Notes: generated by a model not told the origin, from the sequence alone. A DNA stretch of 64,000 nt from Nitrogeniibacter aestuarii (GCF_017309585.1 NZ_CP071321.1:2852001-2916000); one strand, 5' to 3'. Positions 15,797 to 25,219 are shown, counted from the first letter of the stretch. Numbers and translations are program-made.

Positions 15797-16735
15797 ATGG
15801 ATGAAAAACCTGCTGAAGGCACCCGACGCATCATCAACGGGCGCCTGCGCGTGCACTACGACGGTTTCTGGATCAAGGTCTACGACCCGCCGGAAGACAA
15901 TCTCTCGGCTAAAAAGAAGCTGATCGAGGCACTGACCCGTCGACTCTTCAACCACGTCGAGCACGGAATCAACATTCCGGGCCGACGTCTGGAAGCGGCC
16001 CGCAAGGCCTATGAAGAAGAGGAAGACGCAGCACTCAAGCGCGTCAAGGGCGGCATGCTGGCAGGCGCCCTGTTCAATCGGGCCGCCGACATCTTCACTA
16101 AACTGGTGGAGTTGCAATCCATGGGGGTGGAGATCGAGGGCGACAATCCGCTGATGCGCCAGTGCGGGGCCTGTTTGCAGAACGCCCTGGAGCTGGGCAA
16201 GCTGGTGAACCATCTGTCCGGCGAGGAAGGCATTGATGAACTGTGGGGCGAGCCTTTCCGGGCCTTCTCGATCCCCATTGATGCCTTTTACGAGAGTCGC
16301 TACATCAAGATCGCGCAAACCATGCGCGACATCGATCTGATCTCCCATGCCATGGTCGGCACGTTTGCCGGCAACACCTCATTCGAGGGCATCGAGCCCC
16401 TCATCCGCGAGTACGCAGATGCCGCCCGCGAGAAGTGCGAAACACTTCGTACCGATCCGCACATCTTCGATATCTGGCCGATGTTCGTTGTGGCCGGCGA
16501 AAAGCTGAACCGGTTCCAGCCGCATCTGCCTCCACGGGCAGCACGCACCCAGGTGCGCATGGCCGAAGGCGGGCTTGACCTGCTCAAGGCGGGCACGGCG
16601 CTGGTGACCTACATCACCCGCGCCCGTGTGCCCATGCCCAAGAGCACCCGTGACTACATCGAACAGTGCAACGCGTTTCGCCTGCGCTGGAGCGGGCTGG
16701 ACTGTACTCCGCCGGCACGCATCCGCGTCGCCTGA
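15797..16735 (+). CDS. Conserved hypothetical protein, cytosolic, about 312 aa
   Basis: I do not recognise this family. The product begins MDEKPAEGTRRIINGRLRVH, is mostly helical by composition, has no signal peptide or membrane segment, and includes a Glu/Lys-rich stretch (KAYEEEEDAALKRVKGG) and a Cys in RQCGACLQNALEL. A GTG nine bases upstream (15788) is an alternative start. Codon use matches its neighbours, and an intrinsic terminator follows, so it looks like a real resident gene. No partner gene is obvious: the DUF2062 gene ends 110 bases earlier and mnmA is convergent. Confidence 0.75.
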   Translation: MDEKPAEGTRRIINGRLRVHYDGFWIKVYDPPEDNLSAKKKLIEALTRRLFNHVEHGINIPGRRLEAARKAYEEEEDAALKRVKGGMLAGALFNRAADIFTKLVELQSMGVEIEGDNPLMRQCGACLQNALELGKLVNHLSGEEGIDELWGEPFRAFSIPIDAFYESRYIKIAQTMRDIDLISHAMVGTFAGNTSFEGIEPLIREYADAAREKCETLRTDPHIFDIWPMFVVAGEKLNRFQPHLPPRAARTQVRMAEGGLDLLKAGTALVTYITRARVPMPKSTRDYIEQCNAFRLRWSGLDCTPPARIRVA

Positions 16736-16751
16736 AGCCGCACCCCTCAAC

Positions 16752-16780
16752 AAAAAAGCGACCTGACGGTCGCTTTTTTT
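16752..16780. terminator. Bidirectional terminator between the unknown gene and mnmA
   Basis: A6, the stem AGCGACC-TGAC... pairing with GGTCGCT, and T7 form a symmetric intrinsic terminator shared by two convergent genes. Confidence 0.9.
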
Positions 16781-16796
16781 CTGCCCAGACACCCGG

Positions 16797-17921
16797 TCAG
16801 GCGATGATGCCACCGCCAAGGCACACCTTGGATTCGTAGACCACCACACTCTGCCCCGGCGTCAGCGCCCACTGCGGTTCGGCAAAGGCAATGGTGGCAC
16901 CGCTGGCACTCACTGCATCGATTTCGCACGGCTGGTCGGGTGTGCGGTAGCGCGGCTTGGCCGTATAGACCCAGTGCGTGTGCGGATCACGACCTGAAAT
17001 CCAGTTCAACTCGATCGCCTCAAGCTGCGTCTTGAGCAGGGCCGGATGGTCATGCCCCTGAACCACGTAGAGCACGTTACTGGCCATGTCCTTCTTCGCG
17101 GCATACCAGGCGTCATGCTCACCGGCGTCGTCCTGGTTGCCCTTTATGCCGCCGATCAGCAAGCCCTTGCGTTGACCGATGGTGTGATACATCAGCCCTT
17201 GATGCTCGCCGAGCACCCGATCATCGTCCAGCGCACGAATCTCGCCCGGTTTGGTTGGCAGATAACGCCCGAGAAACTCTCGGAACGGTCGCTCGCCAAT
17301 GAAACAGATGCCGGTGGAGTCTTTTTTGGCGTGGACGTGAAGCCCGGCCTTCTCGGCCAGTTTGCGCACATCGCGCTTGTAGATGTCACCGAGCGGGAAC
17401 AGGGTCTTGGCCAGCTGCTCCTGATTGAGCCGATAGAGGAAGTAGCTCTGATCCTTGGTGCCGTCTTCGGCCTTCATCAGCTGGAATTCACTACGCCCAT
17501 CGCTTTTCCATTCCCGCACCCGTGCGTAATGGCCGGTCGCGATCTTGTCGGCCCCGAGACCCATGGCGTGATCAAGGAAGCAGCGGAACTTGATCTCCGA
17601 ATTGCACAGGATGTCCGGATTGGGCGTACGTCCGGCCTCGTATTCCTTGAGGAAGTCGGCGAACACCCGGTCCTTGTACTCGCTCGAGAAATTGACCACT
17701 TCCAGATCGATGCCGATCACATCGCAGACCGAGGCCACATCGATCAGATCCTGACGGGTCGAGCAGTATTCATCGTCGTCGTCATCTTCCCAGTTCTTCA
17801 TGAACAGGCCGACGACGTCATAGCCCTGCTCTTTGAGCAGCAGGGCCGCCACCGAGGAATCCACACCACCGGACATGCCGACGACCACTTTCATTCCGTT
17901 CGGGTCCATCTCACGGGACAT
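16797..17921 (-). CDS. mnmA: tRNA-specific 2-thiouridylase MnmA
   Basis: MnmA thiolates U34 of tRNA-Lys, -Glu and -Gln. The PP-loop (GMSGGVDSSVA), the catalytic Cys in NPDILCN and the second active-site Cys in STGICFIGER are all present, with standard C-terminal text (LGGGIIA). I choose the start at 17921 (MSREMDPNGMKVVVG) because GGAG lies nine bases upstream; ATG 17909 or 17894 are alternatives. At 17921 the gene overlaps the stop of the upstream unknown gene by 11 bases. The TusA-like protein encoded at 10.6 kb may be a sulfur donor, by family knowledge only. Confidence 0.95.
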   Translation of the reverse strand: MSREMDPNGMKVVVGMSGGVDSSVAALLLKEQGYDVVGLFMKNWEDDDDDEYCSTRQDLIDVASVCDVIGIDLEVVNFSSEYKDRVFADFLKEYEAGRTPNPDILCNSEIKFRCFLDHAMGLGADKIATGHYARVREWKSDGRSEFQLMKAEDGTKDQSYFLYRLNQEQLAKTLFPLGDIYKRDVRKLAEKAGLHVHAKKDSTGICFIGERPFREFLGRYLPTKPGEIRALDDDRVLGEHQGLMYHTIGQRKGLLIGGIKGNQDDAGEHDAWYAAKKDMASNVLYVVQGHDHPALLKTQLEAIELNWISGRDPHTHWVYTAKPRYRTPDQPCEIDAVSASGATIAFAEPQWALTPGQSVVVYESKVCLGGGIIA

Positions 17922-18594
17922 AAGGTCCATCTCCATCAAGCCAGTCGTCCAGAGGCAGTACCACGGCGGGCGCCCCCTGTTCGACAAACCAGCTGTCTAT
18001 CACGAATTTTGCACCGTGCGCTGCCTCCTCCGACATTTGTCGGGGCGCAGAGACCGCGGGTGCCTCAGGGGCCGGACAGTCACACAGGGCCATCAGCACT
18101 GGCACGTGGTCAGGCAGCGACAATGCCGCTGTCGCGGCGGCGGAAGCCACGCCCTGAATCTCCTCGACCACCGCGGAAAAATGCTGAAACAGGACCAGCG
18201 AGGTCCGACGCTCACGGGGTGCCACCCGATGGAAACGCAACAGCCCGCGCGCCTGCAACACCTCAAGCAGTCTCATGGTGGTGGTCGAGTGGTCGATGCA
18301 GTCCATCTTCCCATACACGCCCTGATCGGCGAAATTGCCCGCGCGGTCAGCGCTGATGGGGGATTGGACGCCCGCCGCCCGATACAGTTGCCCCACCGCC
18401 ACGGCGATGCGCTGACGCTCTTCCTCAGCACTGCGTGCCTTGGCGAGCCCCTCGGCCACCTCGTCGAGCTGTGTCTCGGAGAATTCCACCGTCGCCTGGG
18501 CCTGACATCCGTAGTTGAAGCACACATCCACTTGCGTGGCCGCCCAGAGGGCCTGGGAGATCAGCAACAGGAGAATGGCAACCGGCAGGCGCAC
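17911..18594 (-). CDS. Exported hypothetical protein
   Basis: This 227-residue protein has a signal peptide (MRLPVAILLLLISQALWA) and a mature part starting ATQVDVCFNYGCQAQATVEF. Cysteines at CFNYGC, MDCIDH and ALCDCPAP could form disulfides, and it has a conserved-looking core (KMDCIDHSTTTMRLLEVLQ). I recognise it only as a hypothetical of betaproteobacteria. It overlaps mnmA and starts six bases after the upstream Nudix gene's stop, so nudJ-like, this gene and mnmA form one operon. Confidence 0.75.
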   Translation of the reverse strand: MRLPVAILLLLISQALWAATQVDVCFNYGCQAQATVEFSETQLDEVAEGLAKARSAEEERQRIAVAVGQLYRAAGVQSPISADRAGNFADQGVYGKMDCIDHSTTTMRLLEVLQARGLLRFHRVAPRERRTSLVLFQHFSAVVEEIQGVASAAATAALSLPDHVPVLMALCDCPAPEAPAVSAPRQMSEEAAHGAKFVIDSWFVEQGAPAVVLPLDDWLDGDGPYVP

Positions 18595-18600
18595 GCGGGA

Positions 18601-19059
18601 TTAGGCGGGGATGTAATGCCGGATCACATCCAAGGGAAGACGGCGCCCGCTCAGGTAATCGTCGACACACTGCATGACCAGCGGACTGCGATGCCGATCC
18701 TTGCAGGCGATGATCTCTTCCCGTGTCAGCCAGACAGCGCGCACGATGCCATCATCGAGGACCCGATCAGCCACGCGCTCGCCGGTGTCGCCGGTGAAGG
18801 AAAAACGCAGGTAAGTGACCTTGCCGTCGGGGCGCGGCCACTGGTAGATACCCAGCAGGTGCGTCGGCTTGAACGGATGAGCGGTCTCCTCGAGCGCCTC
18901 GCGGGAAGCCGCCTCGATCAGCGATTCGCCTTTCTCCAGATGACCGGCGGGCTGGTTGAACCGAAGGCCTTCGGACGTTTCTTCCTCCACCAGCAGGAAG
19001 CAACCATTGCGCTCGATGACCGCACAGACGGTCACATTGGGTTTCCACACTCTTTGCAT
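18601..19059 (-). CDS. nudJ: Nudix hydrolase, NudJ-like phosphatase
   Basis: The 152-residue product has a Nudix box from GHLEKGE to REALEETA. The usual Gly near the end of the box (EExG) is Ala here. The length, the beginning MQRVWKPNVTVCAVIE and the neighbour mnmA match NudJ of gammaproteobacteria, which hydrolyses thiamine-pyrimidine pyrophosphate and nucleoside phosphates. The start at 19059 is chosen over a longer open frame because the family begins just before TVCAVIE. Confidence 0.85.
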   Translation of the reverse strand: MQRVWKPNVTVCAVIERNGCFLLVEEETSEGLRFNQPAGHLEKGESLIEAASREALEETAHPFKPTHLLGIYQWPRPDGKVTYLRFSFTGDTGERVADRVLDDGIVRAVWLTREEIIACKDRHRSPLVMQCVDDYLSGRRLPLDVIRHYIPA

Positions 19060-19256
19060 ATTTGATCGCACCGCAACAACAGCCGACATTCTAACCTGCC
19101 CGCACCCTTGAGAGGGGGTTCGGTAACGGACAATTTCCACAGCAAACGAGTGAATCCGAGCCGCGCCGAATCGGCGAAGATGCGCTAGAATCTCGCGTTT
19201 GGCGTGCCCTCTCGGGCAAATGGCCGCAACCACAGACACAAGCTGGAGAATTAACC

Positions 19257-20177
19257 ATGTCCATGGCCGATCGCGACGGTTTCATCTGGTACGACGGAAA
19301 AATGGTGCCCTGGCGTGAGGCCACCACCCACGTGCTGAGCCACTCGCTTCATTACGGCCTTTCTGTCTTCGAGGGCGTCCGCGCCTACAAGACGGCCAAG
19401 GGCACGGCCATTTTCCGCCTGCGCGAACACACCCAGCGCCTGGTCAACTCGGCCAAGATCTACCACATGCCGGTCAATCATTCGATTGACGAGCTGATGG
19501 AAGCCCAGCTCGAGGTGGTGCGCTCGAACAAGCTCGAGTCCTGCTACCTGCGCCCGATCATCTTCTACGGCTCAGAAAAGATGGGTATCTCAACCCGTGG
19601 GGTCACCACCCACACGGCCGTTGCCGCATGGCCCTGGGGTGCCTACCTGGGTGAAGAGGGTCTGGAAAAAGGCATCCGCGTCAAAACGTCGTCTTACGCC
19701 CGCCACCACGTGAACGTGACCATGCCGCGTGCGAAGGTCGCCAGCACCTACGCCAACTCCATTCTGGCCAACCTGGAAGCCACCCAGGACGGCTACGACG
19801 AGGCGCTGCTGCTCGACGTGAACGGCTTTGTGGCCGAAGGCGCCGGCGAGAACCTGTTCATCATCAAGGACGGGCGCATCTACGAACCGGAAATCGCCTC
19901 CGCGCTGACCGGCATTACCCGCGACTCGGTGATCCAGATCGCCCGCGAATTCGGCATGGAGGTTTCCCCCCGCCGTCTGACGCGCGACGACATCTACATT
20001 TGCGACGAAGCCTTCTTCACCGGCACCGCCGCTGAAGTGACGCCGATCCGCGAGCTCGACAACCGCACCATCGGTACCGGCCGTCGCGGCCCGGTGACCG
20101 AGCGCATCCAGGCGCGTTTCTTCGAAATCGTGGGCGGCCAGGCCCCTGAGTACGACCACTGGCTCTCCTACATCTAA
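19257..20177 (+). CDS. ilvE: Branched-chain amino acid aminotransferase
   Basis: IlvE (306 residues, class IV fold) transfers the amino group between glutamate and the branched-chain 2-oxoacids. The PLP lysine is K160 in PRAKVASTYANS; the phosphate-binding region GAGENLFII and the C-terminal TGTAAEVTPIRELD are as in bacterial IlvE. ATG follows GGAG with eight bases between. The next small zinc-protein gene starts 22 bases later and is probably co-transcribed. Confidence 0.95.
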   Translation: MSMADRDGFIWYDGKMVPWREATTHVLSHSLHYGLSVFEGVRAYKTAKGTAIFRLREHTQRLVNSAKIYHMPVNHSIDELMEAQLEVVRSNKLESCYLRPIIFYGSEKMGISTRGVTTHTAVAAWPWGAYLGEEGLEKGIRVKTSSYARHHVNVTMPRAKVASTYANSILANLEATQDGYDEALLLDVNGFVAEGAGENLFIIKDGRIYEPEIASALTGITRDSVIQIAREFGMEVSPRRLTRDDIYICDEAFFTGTAAEVTPIRELDNRTIGTGRRGPVTERIQARFFEIVGGQAPEYDHWLSYI

Positions 20178-20199
20178 TCTCACGGACACGAGAACTGAC

Positions 20200-20400
20200 A
20201 TGGCTGAGAAACAGGACAAGGACCAAGTCATCGAGGTCACTGCCAAGGACCTCCCGCTGCACTGCCCCGGCCCGGGCGCCCCGCTGTGGTCACGTCACCC
20301 GCGCGTCTTCCTGGACGTGCTGACCGAAGGCGAGGTCACCTGCCCCTACTGCAGCGCGAGCTACAAATTCACGGGCGAAAAGCCCAAGGGCCATCACTGA
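20200..20400 (+). CDS. CHCC-type zinc-finger domain protein
   Basis: This 66-residue protein has the zinc ligands of the zf-CHCC family in order: HC in LPLHCPG, His in SRHPRVFLDV, and the pair in VTCPYCSASY. The family is related to the mitochondrial complex I subunit NDUFS6. In betaproteobacteria the gene commonly follows ilvE, as here. Its own role is unknown. Confidence 0.85.
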   Translation: MAEKQDKDQVIEVTAKDLPLHCPGPGAPLWSRHPRVFLDVLTEGEVTCPYCSASYKFTGEKPKGHH

Positions 20401-20448
20401 TCTCCGGGCCGCCCGGAGACGGCCGGCCCCCAACGATCGGAGCCTTGC

Positions 20449-20880
20449 GTGAGCAAAGCGGTTTTTACGTCCCCACAGGAAGTTGAAGACGCGTTCTACG
20501 ACGCCTTCGCCCGTGCCGACCTGGAGGCCATGATGGTCGTATGGTCGGAAGACGAAGAAGTCATCTGCATTCACCCGGGTGCGCCCCGGGTGGTCGGCCT
20601 CGCCGCCGTGCGAGACTCATGGCGCCAGATGTTCGCCAGCGGCACACGGATGCGGATCAGCGTGTCGAACGAGGTGGTTTCATCCGGCACGATGATGGCG
20701 ATCCACTGTGTGCTCGAGCACATTCAGGTCGAAGGCGACAACGAGTTCCATTCACCCATCGTCGCCACCAACGTATTCATGCGCGGCCCGATGGGATGGC
20801 GCATGGTCGCCCATCACGCTTCGCCCACGCCCGAGTTCGAACCCCTGAGCGCCAGCGGCGGTCCGCATATCGTGCACTGA
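20449..20880 (+). CDS. SnoaL/NTF2-like fold protein (DUF4440-type)
   Basis: The 143-residue product has the NTF2-like layout: an N-terminal helix pair (EVEDAFYDAFARADLEAMM), then strands including DEEVICIHPGAPRVVG and a C-terminal GWRMVAHHASPTP. It begins with GTG, preceded by CGGAG at 20438-20442. No catalytic residues can be assigned. It lies between the zinc-finger gene and the YheT-like hydrolase, all on one strand with short gaps. Confidence 0.8.
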   Translation: MSKAVFTSPQEVEDAFYDAFARADLEAMMVVWSEDEEVICIHPGAPRVVGLAAVRDSWRQMFASGTRMRISVSNEVVSSGTMMAIHCVLEHIQVEGDNEFHSPIVATNVFMRGPMGWRMVAHHASPTPEFEPLSASGGPHIVH

Positions 20881-20896
20881 GAAACAGGCGCGTCCG

Positions 20897-21907
20897 ATGA
20901 GCGAATCCGATTATCTGGCGCCCGTCTGGCTTCCGGGTGGCCATCTCCAGACCATCTGGCCATTGACCCGGATGCCGCCGCGCCCGGATTACATGCGGGT
21001 GCGCTGGGAGACACCCGACGAAGATTTCATCCACGCAGACTGGATCACGAAGCGCCCCGGTGTACCGCTGGTGGTGTTGTTTCATGGACTTGAAGGCAGT
21101 TCCGACTCCCACTATGCGCGCGCCATCATGGGGCATTTTCACAAGATCCGGTGGAATGGTGTCGTACCCCATTTCCGGGGCTGTTCCGGCAAGCCCAACC
21201 GGCTCATGCGTGCCTACCACTCCGGCGACAGTGAAGAAATCGGCTGGATTCTGTCGCGCATCGCCGAGCGCTACCGCGAAGGTCCGATCTTTGCCGTGGG
21301 CATCTCGCTCGGTGGTAACGCGCTGCTCAAGTACCTCGGCGAGCAAGGCCAGGAAGCGCGCAGCCTGCTGCGCGGCGCCGCGGCTGTGTGCGCTCCGCTC
21401 GATCTAGAGATCTCCGGCCGCGCCCTGGGCGATGGCTTCAACCGGGTGTACACCGAGCGCTTCCTGAGGACGCTCAAACGCAAGGCCCTGGACAAGATCG
21501 ACATCCACAAAGCCACCGATTACGATGTGGACCGAATCCGCAAAGCACGAACGCTTTATGAATTTGACGACGCCTTTACCGCGCCGGTCCACGGTTTCGA
21601 CGGGGTGCTCGATTATTGGCGCCGGGCCTCTGCGCGGCCACTACTGCACGGCATCCGGGTGTCGACCCTCCTGCTCAATGCACGTAATGACCCGTTCGTC
21701 CCTCCTGAAATCCTGCCGCCGCCAGACACGCTGCCCCGTCACCTGACGCCGGAGTTTCCCGATGCAGGCGGCCACGTCGGCTTTCTGCGGGGGAGTTTCC
21801 CCGGGCATCTCTACTGGCTACCGCAACGACTCGAAGCGTTCTTCAGACGCCGGCTCAAGCCGAAGAGTCGCACAGTGTCACGCACGAAAAATATCAATCT
21901 GGAATAA
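20897..21907 (+). CDS. Alpha/beta hydrolase, YheT family
   Basis: This 336-residue protein has the YheT/EMB8 pattern. The N-terminus reads LPGGHLQTIWP, the oxyanion loop is FHGLEGSSDSHYA, the nucleophile elbow GISLGGNAL, and the acid and base fall in LNARNDPF and AGGHVGFLRG. The family is predicted to hydrolyse esters; its substrate is not known. It starts 16 bases after the SnoaL-like gene. Confidence 0.9.
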   Translation: MSESDYLAPVWLPGGHLQTIWPLTRMPPRPDYMRVRWETPDEDFIHADWITKRPGVPLVVLFHGLEGSSDSHYARAIMGHFHKIRWNGVVPHFRGCSGKPNRLMRAYHSGDSEEIGWILSRIAERYREGPIFAVGISLGGNALLKYLGEQGQEARSLLRGAAAVCAPLDLEISGRALGDGFNRVYTERFLRTLKRKALDKIDIHKATDYDVDRIRKARTLYEFDDAFTAPVHGFDGVLDYWRRASARPLLHGIRVSTLLLNARNDPFVPPEILPPPDTLPRHLTPEFPDAGGHVGFLRGSFPGHLYWLPQRLEAFFRRRLKPKSRTVSRTKNINLE

Positions 21908-21952
21908 TCCGCCCCATTCTCACCCCATTCTTCCATTCACGAGAGACTTCTA

Positions 21953-23326
21953 ATGCAACTGGACGCATCGATCTTCAAGGCCTACGACATTCGCGGCATC
22001 ATCGACAAGACCCTCACGCCAGAGGTTGCTCGTGCCATCGGCCATGCACTGGGTAGCGAAGCGGCTGCGCGCGGGCAGTCTGCCATCGCCGTCGGCCGTG
22101 ACGGCCGCCTGTCGGGTCCGTCACTGGCAGGCGCCTTGGCCGAAGGCATCTGCGCAGCAGGTGTTGACGTGGTCGATATCGGTTGCGTACCGACGCCGCT
22201 CACCTACTACGCCGCCTACCAGCTCGGGACAAACTCCTGCGTGAGCGTCACCGGCAGTCACAACCCGCCTGACTACAACGGTTTCAAGATGGTGCTGGGG
22301 GGGCAGACCCTGTTCGGCGACCTGATCCAGGATCTCAAGCGCCGCATCGAGGAAGGCGATCTGGCCTCGGGCCAGGGCACTGTCCGCCAGGCGGACGTGA
22401 TTGGCGACTACGTCGAACGCGTCGTTGGCGACGTCAAGCTCGCCCGTCCCATGAAGATCGTCATGGACTGCGGCAACGGTGTCGCTGGTGCCGTCGCGCC
22501 CGAGCTGTTCCGTCGCCTCGGTTGCGAGATCGTCGAGCTGTTCTGCGAGGTCGATGGCAATTTCCCCAATCACCACCCGGATCCCTCCAAGCCTGAAAAC
22601 CTCGCGGATGTCATCCAGGCACTCAAGGACACCGATGCCGAACTGGGTCTGGCCTTCGACGGCGACGGCGACCGGCTGGGTGTGGTCACCAAAGATGGCG
22701 AAATCATCTATCCGGACCGCCAGCTCATGCTGTTTGCCGAAGACGTGCTCTCCCGCGTTCCCGGCGGCCAGATCATCTATGACGTGAAGTGCACCCGCAA
22801 CCTGGCCAGCTGGATCCGCGAGCGTGGCGGCGAACCGGTGATGTGGAACACCGGCCATGCCCTGGTCAAGGCCAAGCTCAAGGAAACCGGCGCGCCCCTG
22901 GCCGGTGAAATGAGCGGACACGTGTTCTTCAAGGAGCGCTGGTACGGCTTCGACGACGGCCTGTACACCGGCGCCCGCCTGCTCGAAATCCTCTCCGCCC
23001 GCCCGGACGCCAACGCAGCACTCAAGGCGCTGCCCGATGCCGTGTCCACGCCGGAACTCAACATCAAGATGAACGAAGGCGAGCCCTTCGAGCTGGTCAA
23101 ACGTCTCAAGGAAAAGGCCAGCTTCGACGGCGCGCGCGAACTCATCACCATCGATGGCGTACGGGTCGAATACGAAGACGGTTTCGGTCTGGCACGTCCG
23201 TCCAACACCACACCGGTCGTTGTCCTGCGCTTCGAGGCCGACAGCGAAGCGGCGATTGCCAAGATCCAGTCCGCCTTCCGCGAAGCCATCGAAAACGTCT
23301 GGCCGGGTATCGAACTGCCCTACTGA
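21953..23326 (+). CDS. algC: Phosphomannomutase/phosphoglucomutase
   Basis: The 457-residue enzyme of the alpha-D-phosphohexomutase family interconverts 1- and 6-phosphates of mannose or glucose for polysaccharide and LPS precursors. The phosphoserine loop TGSHNPPDYNG, the metal loop DGDGDRLG and the sugar-specificity loop EMSGH are present; RPSNTTPVV carries the C-terminal phosphate-binding site. Length and order match Pseudomonas AlgC without its N-terminal extension. The symbol follows that resemblance; pmm or manB would serve as well. Confidence 0.92.
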   Translation: MQLDASIFKAYDIRGIIDKTLTPEVARAIGHALGSEAAARGQSAIAVGRDGRLSGPSLAGALAEGICAAGVDVVDIGCVPTPLTYYAAYQLGTNSCVSVTGSHNPPDYNGFKMVLGGQTLFGDLIQDLKRRIEEGDLASGQGTVRQADVIGDYVERVVGDVKLARPMKIVMDCGNGVAGAVAPELFRRLGCEIVELFCEVDGNFPNHHPDPSKPENLADVIQALKDTDAELGLAFDGDGDRLGVVTKDGEIIYPDRQLMLFAEDVLSRVPGGQIIYDVKCTRNLASWIRERGGEPVMWNTGHALVKAKLKETGAPLAGEMSGHVFFKERWYGFDDGLYTGARLLEILSARPDANAALKALPDAVSTPELNIKMNEGEPFELVKRLKEKASFDGARELITIDGVRVEYEDGFGLARPSNTTPVVVLRFEADSEAAIAKIQSAFREAIENVWPGIELPY

Positions 23327-23358
23327 TCAGCGCGTCCAGACACGCGACCATGCACCTG

Positions 23359-23387
23359 TGCCGGCGCTGCCATGCGCCGGCATTTTA
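23359..23387 (+). terminator. Intrinsic terminator after the phosphomannomutase gene
   Basis: TGCCGGCGC-TGCCAT-GCGCCGGCA is a nine-base-pair perfect stem followed by TTTTATTT. It separates the mutase gene from cobB, whose GTG start lies 25 bases on, so cobB must have its own signal or depend on read-through. Confidence 0.85.
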
Positions 23388-23411
23388 TTTCCATCATCCG
23401 CAAGCACGCCC

Positions 23412-24707
23412 GTGACCCAGACCGCCTACTGCCCCGCCCTGCTCGTCTCCGCACCTGCCTCAGGCCAGGGTAAGACCACTGCCACGGCCGCACTCGCCCG
23501 CTGGCATGTGCGCCAGGGGCGTCGGGTGCGCGTCTTCAAGACCGGGCCGGACTATCTCGATCCCATGGTGCTCGAACGCGCCAGCGGCCAACCGGTCTAT
23601 CAACTCGATCGCTGGATGGCGGGCGACGCGCATTGCCGCCAGCTACTGCATGAGGCAGCACAGACCTCCGATGTCATCCTGGTGGAGGGCGTCATGGGGC
23701 TGCACGATGGCATTGCCTCCAGTGCAGCGCTCGCCGAGACATTCGGCCTGCCCGTGCTGGCGGTTATCGACGGTTCGGCCATGGCCCAGACCTTCGGTGC
23801 CATTGCGCTGGGTCTGGCCACCTATCGCCCCCAGCTCGATTTCTTCGGCGTGCTTGCGAACCGCATCGGGAGTGACAGCCACGCCACCATGCTCCAGGAA
23901 AGCCTGCCCGACGGTATCGCCTGGCTCGGCGCGCTCAAACGCGACGCTGACGCTGCGCTTCCCTCCCGTCACCTGGGGCTTGTCCAGGCCGATGAAATCG
24001 CCGACATCGACGCCCGCATCGACCGGGCGGCCGATGCCTTCGACGCGATCAATCCGCCATTGCCGGCCCCGATCGCGTTCGCTGCACCGACACTCGAGCC
24101 ACTGCCTCGACACCTGGCTGGCAAGACCATTGCCATTGCCCGCGATGCTGCCTTTGCGTTCATCTACCCGGCCAATCTGGACTGCCTGCGTGCCATGGGC
24201 GCGCAACTGGCGTTCTTCTCGCCATTGGCCGATTCAGCGCTGCCCGAGTGCGATGCCCTCTATCTGCCCGGCGGCTACCCGGAGCTGCACCTGGACACGC
24301 TCGACGCCAACGACGCGATGCGCGATGCGATCCAGAAGCACGCCGGCGCGAGCAAACCCATCGTGGCCGAATGTGGCGGCCTGCTCGCCTGTCTGGAGGC
24401 CTTGAGCGACGCCGATGGCAAGACGGGCCGCATGCTGGGCCTACTGTCCGGCACCGCAAGCATGACCAAGCGCCTGGTGAATCTGGGCATGCACAGTGTC
24501 GAACTGGATGGAGAGGTCATTCGCGGACACAGCTTTCACCATGCCCGTACCGAGGTGACGGAACCCGCCCATGCCACGACACGCCCGGAACGACTCAATG
24601 GCACGCCGGAAGCGGTCTATCGCAAGGGCAGCGTGTTTGCCAGCTTCCTGCACATGTACTTCCCGTCGAATCCGGCCGCGGTCGCACGCCTCTTCAATGG
24701 CGTCTGA
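23412..24707 (+). CDS. cobB: Cobyrinate a,c-diamide synthase
   Basis: CobB/CbiA amidates carboxyls a and c of cobyrinate with glutamine and ATP. The 431-residue protein has Walker A (SAPASGQGKTT) and KTGPDYLDP in the synthetase half, and a C-terminal class-I-like glutaminase half with the nucleophile Cys in VAECGGLLA and His in GHSFHHAR. The start is GTG (VTQTAYCPALLVS), giving the usual N-terminus; the frame is open upstream into the mutase gene. No other corrin genes adjoin it, though an adenosyltransferase gene lies 5 kb away. Confidence 0.92.
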   Translation: MTQTAYCPALLVSAPASGQGKTTATAALARWHVRQGRRVRVFKTGPDYLDPMVLERASGQPVYQLDRWMAGDAHCRQLLHEAAQTSDVILVEGVMGLHDGIASSAALAETFGLPVLAVIDGSAMAQTFGAIALGLATYRPQLDFFGVLANRIGSDSHATMLQESLPDGIAWLGALKRDADAALPSRHLGLVQADEIADIDARIDRAADAFDAINPPLPAPIAFAAPTLEPLPRHLAGKTIAIARDAAFAFIYPANLDCLRAMGAQLAFFSPLADSALPECDALYLPGGYPELHLDTLDANDAMRDAIQKHAGASKPIVAECGGLLACLEALSDADGKTGRMLGLLSGTASMTKRLVNLGMHSVELDGEVIRGHSFHHARTEVTEPAHATTRPERLNGTPEAVYRKGSVFASFLHMYFPSNPAAVARLFNGV

Positions 24708-24712
24708 GCGCT

Positions 24713-25219
24713 CTAGACGGCGTCGACCTGAAGACTTTCCAACCAGTCGAGCACCGCGAACCCCGTCCCACGCTCCCACCCTTTGAGACGTTCTTTCGGG
24801 ATCAGCTTCACCTCGGCCAACTCTTCATTGAGCGTGATCTCGCCCGTCACCTGCACGTGATAGACCAGCAGCACCTGGTTGGCTTCGGCAAACGGGTAGT
24901 TGCCGATCCAATGCACTGCCTGGGCATCGAGTCCGGTCTCTTCCTTCACCTCCCGGACGACCGCCGCCTCGGGGTGTTCTTCGCGTTCAAGAAAACCGGT
25001 CACCAGCGCGAACTTGCCCTCAGGCCACGCGGCATTGCGCGCCAGCAGCATCTGTCCGTTCCGATCCAGGCATTCGATGAGCGCGCAGACCACCGGGACC
25101 GGATTGCCCCAGGCAACGAATCCGCACGCGTCGAGCGTGCATACACGCCGTATGGCACCGCCGAGTTCCCGGTCGGAGAGCGGGGCGGCACATTTCGGGC
25201 AGAACAACCAATCACTCAT
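24713..25219 (-). CDS. Nudix hydrolase with N-terminal zinc ribbon
   Basis: The 168-residue product starts with a zinc ribbon (FCPKCAAP at residues 7-14, then VCTLDACG) and has a complete Nudix box, GFLEREE through REVKEETGL. Zinc-ribbon Nudix proteins include NudC-like decapping enzymes, but this one lacks the larger N-terminal domain and is about 90 residues shorter than NudC. The substrate is unknown. It is convergent with cobB, five bases away. Confidence 0.88.
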   Translation of the reverse strand: MSDWLFCPKCAAPLSDRELGGAIRRVCTLDACGFVAWGNPVPVVCALIECLDRNGQMLLARNAAWPEGKFALVTGFLEREEHPEAAVVREVKEETGLDAQAVHWIGNYPFAEANQVLLVYHVQVTGEITLNEELAEVKLIPKERLKGWERGTGFAVLDWLESLQVDAV

